Assembly (NCBI GenBank): GCA_904419835.1 | Contig: CAJFTA010000012.1 | Location: 1 to 43,775 of the forward strand | Origin: an uncultured Pseudoflavonifractor sp. | Lineage (GTDB): Bacteria > Bacillota > Clostridia > Oscillospirales > Oscillospiraceae | Length of the DNA: 43,775 bases | Direction of reading: 5' to 3' | Shown: positions 15,452-21,513 of the stretch, piece after piece | Layout: every line of letters starts with the position of its first letter | How positions within the stretch are numbered: the first letter of the stretch is position 1 | Program-made: the position numbers and the translations under genes | The notes under the pieces: generated by a model | The model's database searches: none | Told to the model about the DNA's origin: nothing | The model's input: only the letters and a program-made list of their open reading frames with translations

Positions 15452-16183
15452 TCAATATCCGACAGCGGTCACGCCATACTCGGCCTGTTCTGCGGTGTAG
15501 CCTTCAAACTGAAGCTGCTGGAGCAGACTGTCCCGGGAAAAAGCCATGATATCCAAATAATCCTGAGCCTTTTTCGCAGCCTGCTCATTCCAGTCTGCGC
15601 CGCAATTGGCGACGGCATACTGAGCCTGGTCCGCAGTGAAGCCCTCAAAGGTCAACTGGTTCTGGAGGCCGCTGGCGGAGAAGGGCATGGTAGCCAGGTA
15701 TGTCAGGGCCTTTCCAAGGGCCTGCTCGTTCCAGTCTGCACCGCACTTTGCCACGGCATAGGCTGCGTCGCTCTCCGAGTAACCCTCGAATTGAAGCTGC
15801 TCGGCCAGGCCGCTGGCGGAGAAGTTCATAACGGATAAGTAATGTTCAGCGGCCTGCCGTGCGTTCTTCTGGCCGAGGGTTTCACCGGCGGTGTCATCCT
15901 CCACAGCTGGCTGGGGCTGGGAGACGCTGGGGGCCGTGCTGGCTGTGACGCCGGCTGTCTGCTGGTCCGGCGTCTGGGTTGTCTGAGGAGGGTCAGACGG
16001 TACATCTGCCGTGTTGGGCGTATTATCCTTGCCGCCGATTATGGCCACAATTGCCATGAGTACGACGATTGCGGCAAAGACAAGGATAAACTTTCCGGCT
16101 TTTTTGCCTCCGTTCTGGTTTCCGGCACCACAGTTCGGGCAGAAATTACTGTCGTACATGGTGCCGCATTTTTTGCAGATCAT
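15452..16183 (-). CDS. Zinc-ribbon, membrane-anchored Ltp-repeat protein (superinfection exclusion candidate)
   Basis: A 243-aa protein. Residues 3-18 form a zinc ribbon (CKKCG, CPNCG), 32-50 a single membrane helix, 51-103 a Pro/Thr/Gln linker, and 105-243 three copies of a repeat of about 48 residues, each with the pattern SASGL-xx-QL-x-FEGY. These repeats match the Ltp-type host cell surface-exposed lipoprotein domain; phage TP-J34 Ltp blocks DNA entry of superinfecting phages. Here a cytoplasmic zinc ribbon and membrane helix replace the lipobox. The ATG at 16183 is preferred; GTG at 16189 is possible. Confidence 0.8.
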   Translation of the reverse strand: MICKKCGTMYDSNFCPNCGAGNQNGGKKAGKFILVFAAIVVLMAIVAIIGGKDNTPNTADVPSDPPQTTQTPDQQTAGVTASTAPSVSQPQPAVEDDTAGETLGQKNARQAAEHYLSVMNFSASGLAEQLQFEGYSESDAAYAVAKCGADWNEQALGKALTYLATMPFSASGLQNQLTFEGFTADQAQYAVANCGADWNEQAAKKAQDYLDIMAFSRDSLLQQLQFEGYTAEQAEYGVTAVGY

Positions 16184-16266
16184 ACACACGACTTCCCTTC
16201 ATCTTTTTCAATCTATCATTGGGATGCTGGGGACACAAAATTATTTTCTCTTTTTCCTTAGTTGTA

Positions 16267-16295
16267 TTGACATTGTAGAACATGCGTTCTATGAT
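16267..16295 (+). promoter_or_regulatory. Promoter with embedded LexA/SOS box
   Basis: TTGACA (16267-16272) and TATGAT (16290-16295) are 17 bp apart. The spacer is filled by TAGAAC-ATGC-GTTCTA (16276-16291), which matches the Firmicutes LexA site GAAC-RNNY-GTTC exactly. LexA bound here would block RNA polymerase; DNA damage would release it. The promoter points to the small gene at 16319. Confidence 0.8.
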
Positions 16296-16318
16296 GTCAA
16301 GTACAAGGAGGGGGAGAA

Positions 16319-16486
16319 ATGCGCGAAAAAGAAATTCAGCTACTGGAAATCATCCGGGGGAGCCGAGACCCGGAGGCTGTACTGGCTGTGGCCATGGCGG
16401 CTATTGCTGATTGTCAGCGGCTGCCTGTACCATCCGAAGTACCATGTCCTGCTGCTCCGGTGTCAGCTGCCGGAACTGCTTCATAA
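16319..16486 (+). CDS. Small SOS-promoter-driven protein overlapping the repressor gene
   Basis: A 55-aa protein starting MREKEIQLLEIIRGSRDPEA, with an N-terminal helical region and a Pro/Ala-rich tail. The ribosome site AAGGAGGGGG is one of the strongest in the window and sits about seven bases before the ATG. The upstream promoter carries a LexA-type box. The last 86 bp lie antisense to the 3' end of the repressor gene. Its position and regulation fit an inducer or antirepressor; no family with a known function was recognised. Confidence 0.7.
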   Translation: MREKEIQLLEIIRGSRDPEAVLAVAMAAIADCQRLPVPSEVPCPAAPVSAAGTAS

Positions 16487-16736
16487 GCGCGCGTTCTCCT
16501 TCTGTGAGCCCATCGTCTTGGACGGTGGGCTCTGTTTTTTCGCCAGTAAGGAGGTATTCAACAGTCGTGCCCAGTACCTCAGAAATTTTGGGGAGATATT
16601 TTGTGTAAGACTGTGATCTCCCTGTTTTCCATGCACTAACAGTCTTGTCGGTGGTTCCAAGCAACTGAGCAAATTCCTTCTGCTCAATCTCCTTTACTTT
16701 CAGAAGAGAAAAAATTCGCTCAACAGGTGTGGACAA
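16401..16736 (-). CDS. XRE-family phage repressor without protease domain
   Basis: A 111-aa protein with an N-terminal helix-turn-helix (EFAQLLGTTDKTVSAWKTGR, residues about 20-40) and a short C-terminal helical region (TEGERALMKQFRQLTPEQQD). It is the likely prophage repressor. It lacks the S24 autocleavage domain of CI/LexA-type repressors, so RecA-driven self-cleavage is not expected. The start is TTG at 16736, set by GGAGGTGATTTAC; its own promoter and three operator-like palindromes lie just upstream. Confidence 0.85.
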   Translation of the reverse strand: MSTPVERIFSLLKVKEIEQKEFAQLLGTTDKTVSAWKTGRSQSYTKYLPKISEVLGTTVEYLLTGEKTEPTVQDDGLTEGERALMKQFRQLTPEQQDMVLRMVQAAADNQQ

Positions 16737-16759
16737 GTAAATCACCTCCAAACTGCACA

Positions 16760-16847
16760 AATCTTAAAAAACGAGATTATAGCATTTTCACAAGATTTAA
16801 TATTCTTGATATTTTAGATTGACAATCTTAAAAATCGAGATTATGAT
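16760..16847. promoter_or_regulatory. Immunity-region operators and divergent promoters
   Basis: Two 19-bp sites differ at one base: AATCT-N9-AGATT at 16760-16778 and 16824-16842. Between them is the 18-bp palindrome CAAGA-TTTAATAT-TCTTG (16791-16808). A rightward promoter, TTGACA (16819-16824) and TATGAT (16842-16847) with a 17-bp spacer, encloses the second site. A leftward extended -10, TGC-TATAAT (16784-16776), overlaps the first and serves the repressor gene. This is the layout of a lysis-lysogeny switch. Confidence 0.8.
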
Positions 16848-16881
16848 TTGCTTGTAAGGTAAACAAGTGGTAAACGGGACA

Positions 16882-17088
16882 TTAGATGGAGCGGATGATA
16901 TTTATAACGCTCTGATAGAAGTTGTGTACGGCCAGAAAATAGAAGGCCAGCGCGGCCACGATAACCAGCACCACGACCAATAGGGCGATTCTCGCGTGCT
17001 GTTTGGCCTCCAGGCTGGGGTCTGTATGCCGCCCGCAAGAGGGGCATTTCTTTCCCTTGTACTTGGTGCCGCAGTTAGGGCATTTCAT
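16882..17088 (-). CDS. Small zinc-ribbon membrane protein
   Basis: A 68-aa protein: zinc ribbon (CPNCG, CPSCG at residues 3-19), then one hydrophobic helix (IALLVVVLVIVAALAFYFL, residues about 34-52). AAGGAG lies ten bases before the ATG. It has the same zinc ribbon-plus-helix architecture as the N-terminus of the Ltp-repeat protein, without the repeats. The role is unknown; a membrane immunity protein is possible. Confidence 0.7.
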   Translation of the reverse strand: MKCPNCGTKYKGKKCPSCGRHTDPSLEAKQHARIALLVVVLVIVAALAFYFLAVHNFYQSVINIIRSI

Positions 17089-17148
17089 GGTGCATACTCC
17101 TTCATACAGTTATGTTCACGCAGTAAACATGCGGGAGGTGAAAAAGAG

Positions 17149-17319
17149 ATGAACGGAACGCAAATATTCTGCGTATCTCTTCTTGCCGTTTTATACGGGA
17201 TTTGCATTCCGGTGTACAAATACGTCAATCCAAAGGGATTTAAACTATATCTCCTTTGGTTGGTGTGTATCGGTGTGCTGTGGTTGCTCCTTGTTCTGGG
17301 TACGGATTTCTGTAGATGA
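17149..17319 (+). CDS. Small membrane protein (56 aa)
   Basis: A 56-aa protein with two hydrophobic segments (IFCVSLLAVLYGICIPVY, LYLLWLVCIGVLWLLLVLG) joined by a short basic turn. GGAGGTG precedes the ATG by eight bases. It is the first gene after the rightward promoter. Its 3' end overlaps the opposite-strand gene at 17245-17712 by 75 bp. No family was recognised. Confidence 0.65.
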   Translation: MNGTQIFCVSLLAVLYGICIPVYKYVNPKGFKLYLLWLVCIGVLWLLLVLGTDFCR

Positions 17320-17712
17320 TAACTCCTTACACAATTTGATGAAGTCGCCTTTAGCCATAAACCACTTATCATTATGAAAGCATTCTGCAATATTATCGAG
17401 CAGTGGCCATAGGGACTCATCTACATAAAAGTAGATTTCACCCATAGAGTTTCCAAAATCATAGTAGCGACCAGATAAAATAGCTTGGCCAGCAGTACTA
17501 ATGTAACGCTCAATTACTTCGGCACGGTGGCGGTAATAAAAGTCCCGCTCTTGTTCACGTTGCTTCGCGGAAATCTCAAGCGTCTTTTCTTTGATTTGGA
17601 ACAGTCCGCTTATTAAGGCCGAGATGAGCGGGGACAAAGCAGAGAGAACCAGTGCAGCTATTGCGATAACAAGGGAAAGATCCAGGCCGGTTGATACCTG
17701 CTCTGTGGGCAT
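17245..17712 (-). CDS. Membrane-anchored coiled-coil protein, unknown function
   Basis: A 155-aa protein. One membrane segment lies at residues about 13-40 (LVIAIAALVLSALSPLISAL), followed by a charged helical stretch (KEKTLEISAKQREQERDFYY) and a soluble part with EIYFYVDESLWPLLDNI. AAAGGA precedes the ATG. It is in the leftward lysogenic strand within the immunity region, so exclusion or immunity is possible but not shown. Confidence 0.65.
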   Translation of the reverse strand: MPTEQVSTGLDLSLVIAIAALVLSALSPLISALISGLFQIKEKTLEISAKQREQERDFYYRHRAEVIERYISTAGQAILSGRYYDFGNSMGEIYFYVDESLWPLLDNIAECFHNDKWFMAKGDFIKLCKELSSTEIRTQNKEQPQHTDTHQPKEI

Positions 17713-17807
17713 TGCAATACATCCTTTCTGTGGCCTGCAAATAGTTTACCTATTGTGAATCATAGCACATAACCAAAAAAAGGACAACCAGAAAGGAGGG
17801 GGAAAGG

Positions 17808-18011
17808 TTGAAAATCAAAGAATTCCGCCAGGCGCGCGGTATGACGCAGCAGGCTTTGGCGGACGCAGTACACGTCACCAAGGGAGCTGTGTCCCAGTGG
17901 GAGAATGGACTTCGTGTTCCGGATGTCTCCACCCTTCTGGCTCTGGCCGATGTGTTTGGCGTATCTTTGGACAACCTGGTCGGCCGTCAGCCGCCCGAGG
18001 CGGCCAGCTGA
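17808..18011 (+). CDS. XRE-family helix-turn-helix protein (Cro-like)
   Basis: A 67-aa protein that is almost entirely a helix-turn-helix domain: MTQQALADAVHVTKGAVSQW and PDVSTLLALADVFGVSLDNL. The start is TTG at 17808, set by AAAGGAGGGGG. As the first rightward regulator after the immunity region it may play the Cro role. GAGGAGGTG after its stop serves the next small gene. Confidence 0.85.
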   Translation: MKIKEFRQARGMTQQALADAVHVTKGAVSQWENGLRVPDVSTLLALADVFGVSLDNLVGRQPPEAAS

Positions 18012-18027
18012 GAGGAGGTGAGAAAAC

Positions 18028-18171
18028 ATGCGCTGTGATCTCCTACTTTCTGCTACTATCGGCATCTTTCTCGGATGGACTGTTATCCCTCATATCATCG
18101 CAGGGATAAAACGCCATTGCAGTATCAAACGCTCCCATAACGAACAGAAAAGAAAAGCCTGCTATAAGTAG
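18028..18171 (+). CDS. Small membrane protein (47 aa)
   Basis: A 47-aa protein, too short for most gene callers: a hydrophobic N-terminal helix (DLLLSATIGIFLGWTVIPHI) followed by a strongly basic tail. GAGGAGGTG ends seven bases before the ATG. The reading frame lies antisense to the 3' end of the gene at 18043-18429 (129 bp). Its function is unknown; the architecture fits a small membrane-active protein. Confidence 0.55.
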   Translation: MRCDLLLSATIGIFLGWTVIPHIIAGIKRHCSIKRSHNEQKRKACYK

Positions 18172-18429
18172 AGCGAACACTTTTATGCCGCCTTCTAACG
18201 AAAAGGGTCTAGTAGCCTGAATGGATAACCCTACGATAAGGCAACCAGCAAAGGTGAAGAGAGAAGCATAAAACTGTTTTTTTAAAACTCGGTGGGGCTG
18301 TTGCGCTTTAGGCGTATGCACCACAGTATTGTGGGGCGCTGTGAGCAATTTAAAAATCCGTTTTGCCAATGCGGATAAAGCTGTGACGATGATAGTAACG
18401 GCAATATTTTCGAGTATGCTTTGAAGCAC
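18043..18429 (-). CDS. Membrane protein, unknown function
   Basis: A 128-aa protein with an N-terminal hydrophobic helix (ENIAVTIIVTALSALAKRIF) and two further membrane segments (LFTFAGCLIVGLSIQA and VFALLIAGFSFLFVMGAF). The start is GTG at 18429, set by GGGAGGTG; the open frame runs 12 codons further upstream. It is the third minus-strand gene of the immunity region and overlaps a small plus-strand gene at its 3' end. Confidence 0.65.
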   Translation of the reverse strand: MLQSILENIAVTIIVTALSALAKRIFKLLTAPHNTVVHTPKAQQPHRVLKKQFYASLFTFAGCLIVGLSIQATRPFSLEGGIKVFALLIAGFSFLFVMGAFDTAMAFYPCDDMRDNSPSEKDADSSRK

Positions 18430-18524
18430 AAAATCACCTCCCTTCCACCGCTCACATTCTACCACGGCGGGGAAGGGAAGTACAACAGCCGCCCCAAGCG
18501 GCCAGCTGAGAGGAGGGAAGAGAC

Positions 18525-18722
18525 ATGATGCAGGGAGACACCCCGGAGCTGCGGCGGATTATCAGCTGGCTGGAGGGGCAGTTCGAGGCGGGCCAGCTGG
18601 CCCGGGTGGAGCGGGTGACCAAAAACGCCGTCCGGGTCACGGACCGCTGGGGCGACACAGCCCTGGTCATCTGCCGGCAGGACGGGGCCGTGGAGATGAT
18701 GCCCGTCCCGGAGGCTTGCTGA
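18525..18722 (+). CDS. Small early phage protein
   Basis: A 65-aa acidic protein with RRIISWLEGQFEAGQLARVE and TDRWGDTALVICRQDGAVEM. GGAGGG precedes the ATG. It looks like a small early-region protein of unknown role; no family was recognised. Confidence 0.6.
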   Translation: MMQGDTPELRRIISWLEGQFEAGQLARVERVTKNAVRVTDRWGDTALVICRQDGAVEMMPVPEAC

Positions 18723-18763
18723 ACTATCTGACTTAATTTTATCCCGAAAAGGAGGTGATTACC

Positions 18764-19219
18764 ATGCCGGATGAAACCCGAAATATTTATAAGGCCTGTC
18801 GCAAGGCTGCCGGGCTTACTCAGGAAGCGGCAGCAGAGCGGCTGAGCATCAGCGTGGAGAGCCTGCGGGCCTATGAGACTGGCCAACGGGTGCCGCCTGA
18901 CGAAGTGGTTGAGGCGATGTCCGACCTGTACAATACCCTGTATCTGATTGTGCGGCATGTGCGCGAAAAGAGCGCCATGTATGGCCGGGTGGTGCCTGAG
19001 GTGCCGCAGATAGGAGTGCTGGAAGCCAGCGCCAAGCTGAGAAATAGGCTCGACACTTTTACTGAGAGACGCAGCGCGAAGCGGCTGATGCTTATCACTG
19101 AGGACAATATTGTCGACAACGGTGAGAGACCGGAGTTTGACGAAATTGTGGATGAGCTTGTAGAAATGTTCGCCTTGGTTTTGGCGCTGAAATCAGGAGA
19201 CCAGAACCCTCAGGCATAA
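18764..19219 (+). CDS. XRE-family helix-turn-helix regulator
   Basis: A 151-aa protein with an N-terminal helix-turn-helix (CRKAAGLTQEAAAERLSIS, SLRAYETGQRVPPDEVVEAM) and a C-terminal helical region. The start at 18764 follows GGAGGTG; the GTG nine bases upstream overlaps the ribosome site. The target is unknown; it is the second regulator of the rightward operon. Confidence 0.8.
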   Translation: MPDETRNIYKACRKAAGLTQEAAAERLSISVESLRAYETGQRVPPDEVVEAMSDLYNTLYLIVRHVREKSAMYGRVVPEVPQIGVLEASAKLRNRLDTFTERRSAKRLMLITEDNIVDNGERPEFDEIVDELVEMFALVLALKSGDQNPQA

Positions 19220-19273
19220 AAAAATCCGCCCCCAGGTGTGCGAGACCTGAGGACGGAAAAGGAGAACTAACTA

Positions 19274-19489
19274 ATGAAAATATACCATAAGACGGGCGGA
19301 AATGCAAGGAATTTCCGCTGGATTCGTGTACCCTTTTGCACCCTGCTGGCCGTCATGGCCCTGGGCACCGTGGGCAACATCGAGTGCGGATTTGTGAGCG
19401 TCCGGGCCGGGGCCGAGACCCTGGCGGCGCTGATGACCGGGCTGGCTCTGACGCTGGCCTGGCCGGAGAGGAGGAGGCTTTCCCCTTGA
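19274..19489 (+). CDS. Small membrane protein
   Basis: A 71-aa protein with two hydrophobic stretches (VPFCTLLAVMALGTVGNI and TLAALMTGLALTLAW). AAGGAG lies nine bases before the ATG. Its TGA overlaps the TTG start of the next gene (TTGA), indicating coupled translation. Confidence 0.65.
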   Translation: MKIYHKTGGNARNFRWIRVPFCTLLAVMALGTVGNIECGFVSVRAGAETLAALMTGLALTLAWPERRRLSP

Positions 19490-19998
19490 ATATCGATTTT
19501 TTTGTGCAAAATGTCAAGCATCTCTGTGAAGGGCGAGGGATTAGCCCCACCGCCGCCTGCAAGGAGAGTGGCGTCGGAACCAGCTTTATCCCCGATATCA
19601 AGCGTGGACGCATTCCATCTATTGACAAGTTTGAAAAGCTGGCGCTCTATCTGGGAGTTACAATCAGCCAACTCATTGGCGACGCGCAGAACAGTCCTGT
19701 GGTCCTGCAATACAGTGTCCCTCCAAAGGATACCATTGCTGAGATAACCAAGCGCGAGGAGAAAAGCTGGAAGGAGTACTACGCACGGGAGGCACGCCGC
19801 CGGTGGGTGGCATCTCCTTGGGGCCTGGTGGGTACCCTGGAGGGCATTATGCAGCTCCAGGAGTGCACCGCCGGGTATAAGATCAAACTAATGCAGTGGG
19901 CCATGGATGCCTACAACGAAGCGCTGAATGAAACCAGCGTGAATCCGACCGACAGCGGGCGGCATAGGACATCCTGCCCGGAGCATACAGAGGACTGA
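19486..19998 (+). CDS. Helix-turn-helix phage regulator
   Basis: A 170-aa protein with an N-terminal helix-turn-helix (GRGISPTAACKESGVGTSFI, IPSIDKFEKLALYLGVTI) and a long helical C-terminus. The start is the TTG at 19486, preceded by GGAGGAGG and overlapping the upstream stop. It may be an anti-repressor or secondary regulator; the role is not known. Confidence 0.75.
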   Translation: MNIDFFVQNVKHLCEGRGISPTAACKESGVGTSFIPDIKRGRIPSIDKFEKLALYLGVTISQLIGDAQNSPVVLQYSVPPKDTIAEITKREEKSWKEYYAREARRRWVASPWGLVGTLEGIMQLQECTAGYKIKLMQWAMDAYNEALNETSVNPTDSGRHRTSCPEHTED

Positions 19999-20010
19999 GG
20001 AGGTGTTCCG

Positions 20011-20322
20011 ATGCTGGAACTGAACATAGAGCCCCTGGAGGAGCTGGTGGTCACCACCAAGATTATCCCCGAGACCTTCGGCAAGAACCACGTGAACACC
20101 GTGATGACCCGCCGGAAGGGCCTGCACTGGCTCACCGACATGGGCGGCCAGCGGGTGCTGGTGGATGAGTCGGCCACCATGGACGCCGGGGAGAAGTACG
20201 GCACCACGCTGTGCTACACGCCCCACAGCGACGTGGTAATCAGCGAGGAGGAGCGGGCCGCCAATCGGGCCCGTATCAAGGCCGTGGCTACCCAGGTGAT
20301 GATTGACATGGGTATCTGGTAA
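20011..20322 (+). CDS. Conserved early phage protein, unknown function
   Basis: A 103-aa protein, MLELNIEPLEELVVTTKIIP at the N-terminus, then RRKGLHWLTDMGGQRVLVDE. GAGGAGGTG precedes the ATG. It lies just before the replication genes. No motif was recognised. Confidence 0.65.
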   Translation: MLELNIEPLEELVVTTKIIPETFGKNHVNTVMTRRKGLHWLTDMGGQRVLVDESATMDAGEKYGTTLCYTPHSDVVISEEERAANRARIKAVATQVMIDMGIW

Positions 20323-20361
20323 TATGCGGATTTTACATACGACAAGAAAGGACGATGGCTC

Positions 20362-21513
20362 ATGTCCAGATTGACATTTCTGCACGGGCTGGGGGATGTT
20401 GCCATGCGGTACGGCGTGGAGGAGTCCATTTTCCTCCACATGCTGGTATCTCTGACTATGAACAACAAGGACAACGACCGGAATTACAGAGACGGAAGGT
20501 GGTGGACATTCAACTCCCTGGCGGCCTGGGAGGCTGCGTTTCCATGGTGGAGCGCAAAACAGATCAGGAGAATTATTGCCAGCTGCCGGGAGAAGGGGGC
20601 ACTGCTGGTGGGCGAGTACAACAAGGACCCGAGAGACAGGACGGCGTGGTACTCGCCCAGCGATGAACTGCTGGCATTTTACAGGGATGACTGGACGGGC
20701 ACATGCATGTGCCCAAATGGGCAAATGCACGAGCCCGAACGGGCACGTTCACGTGCCCAAATGGGCACACCATTACCAAAGGATACCCAAAGTATTCTAA
20801 CAAAAGATATATATGCGCATTTGGATGCTGTGCGGGAACTGCTGTCCGGCGTTGTGGTTGCCGACGATGACCGGGCGGCCACCATGGCCGTCACAGCCGC
20901 GCTGGAGGAGAACGGGTATCTCTGCCAGAACAATGCTCCGGTTCCGTCCCGGGACAGCGACCCAAAGTATACCGGACGGATCGGGATAGTCGCCAGCCGG
21001 GACGGGTTTATCACGGCGATTGAGATAGGCAGAAAAAGCCCCCGGAGAAAAAGCATACATAAGCTGCTGGAGTACCCCTGCGACGCGCGGCTGATACTGC
21101 TCCGGGGCGGTGCGGCCGATATCGTCCCGGATGGCATTGACGCAGTGATTCCTCTGGCTGTGAGGGAGGATGACGATTGCTTCCACCGGTTCTGGGATGC
21201 GTACCCCAAAAAAGTGGACAAGCGCCGCGCCTACGAGGTGTTTAAGCGCCTGAATGTGACGCATGAGCTTCTGGGGGAGATGCTGCGGAGCCTGGAGGCC
21301 CAGAAGAAGAGCCCCCAGTGGAAGGAGGCAAACGGACAGTTTATCCCCCACGCCACCACCTGGCTCAACGGCCGCCGGTGGGAGGATGTGGTCACAGTAC
21401 CTCCGGCCGATGATGCCCGGACCTCTGTACCCACCGCCCCGAGCCTGAGCGGCTGGCACTACGAGACCATAGACGGGGAGGAGGTGCTGGTGCCCGATGG
21501 ACCGGGAGATTGA
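20362..21513 (+). CDS. Phage replication initiator / helicase-loader protein
   Basis: A 383-aa protein of the phage replisome-organiser type. The N-terminal winged-helix part has FLHMLVSLTMNN, RWWTFNSLAAWEAAFPWWSA and KQIRRIIASCREKGALL. The C-terminal domain, FWDAYPKKVDKRRAYEVFKR then IPHATTWLNGRRWEDV, is the common phage helicase-loader-like module. Between them, residues about 110-155 are encoded by the phased palindromes of the predicted origin. It overlaps dnaB by 17 bp. By analogy with lambda O/P, it should bind the origin and bring DnaB; which part does which is inference. Confidence 0.85.
   Translation: MSRLTFLHGLGDVAMRYGVEESIFLHMLVSLTMNNKDNDRNYRDGRWWTFNSLAAWEAAFPWWSAKQIRRIIASCREKGALLVGEYNKDPRDRTAWYSPSDELLAFYRDDWTGTCMCPNGQMHEPERARSRAQMGTPLPKDTQSILTKDIYAHLDAVRELLSGVVVADDDRAATMAVTAALEENGYLCQNNAPVPSRDSDPKYTGRIGIVASRDGFITAIEIGRKSPRRKSIHKLLEYPCDARLILLRGGAADIVPDGIDAVIPLAVREDDDCFHRFWDAYPKKVDKRRAYEVFKRLNVTHELLGEMLRSLEAQKKSPQWKEANGQFIPHATTWLNGRRWEDVVTVPPADDARTSVPTAPSLSGWHYETIDGEEVLVPDGPGD
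20688..20822. other. Predicted phage replication origin: phased iterons plus AT-rich region
   Basis: Three palindromes of the form (T/A)GCCC-RAAY-GGGCA at 20710-20723, 20732-20745 and 20754-20767 have centres exactly 22 bp apart. A degenerate half-site at 20688-20701 keeps the same phase. GGGCACATGCATGTGCCC at 20697-20714 is a perfect 18-bp palindrome. The next 50 bp (20771-20822) are AT-rich, with AAAGATATATATG. This iteron-plus-AT layout inside the initiator gene matches the lambda origin within gene O. Confidence 0.75.

Noticed and set aside
16996..17148. Upstream extension of the small membrane protein at 17149
   Set aside because: The extension is antisense to a zinc-ribbon gene, lacks a ribosome site, and the ATG at 17149 has a perfect GGAGGTG.
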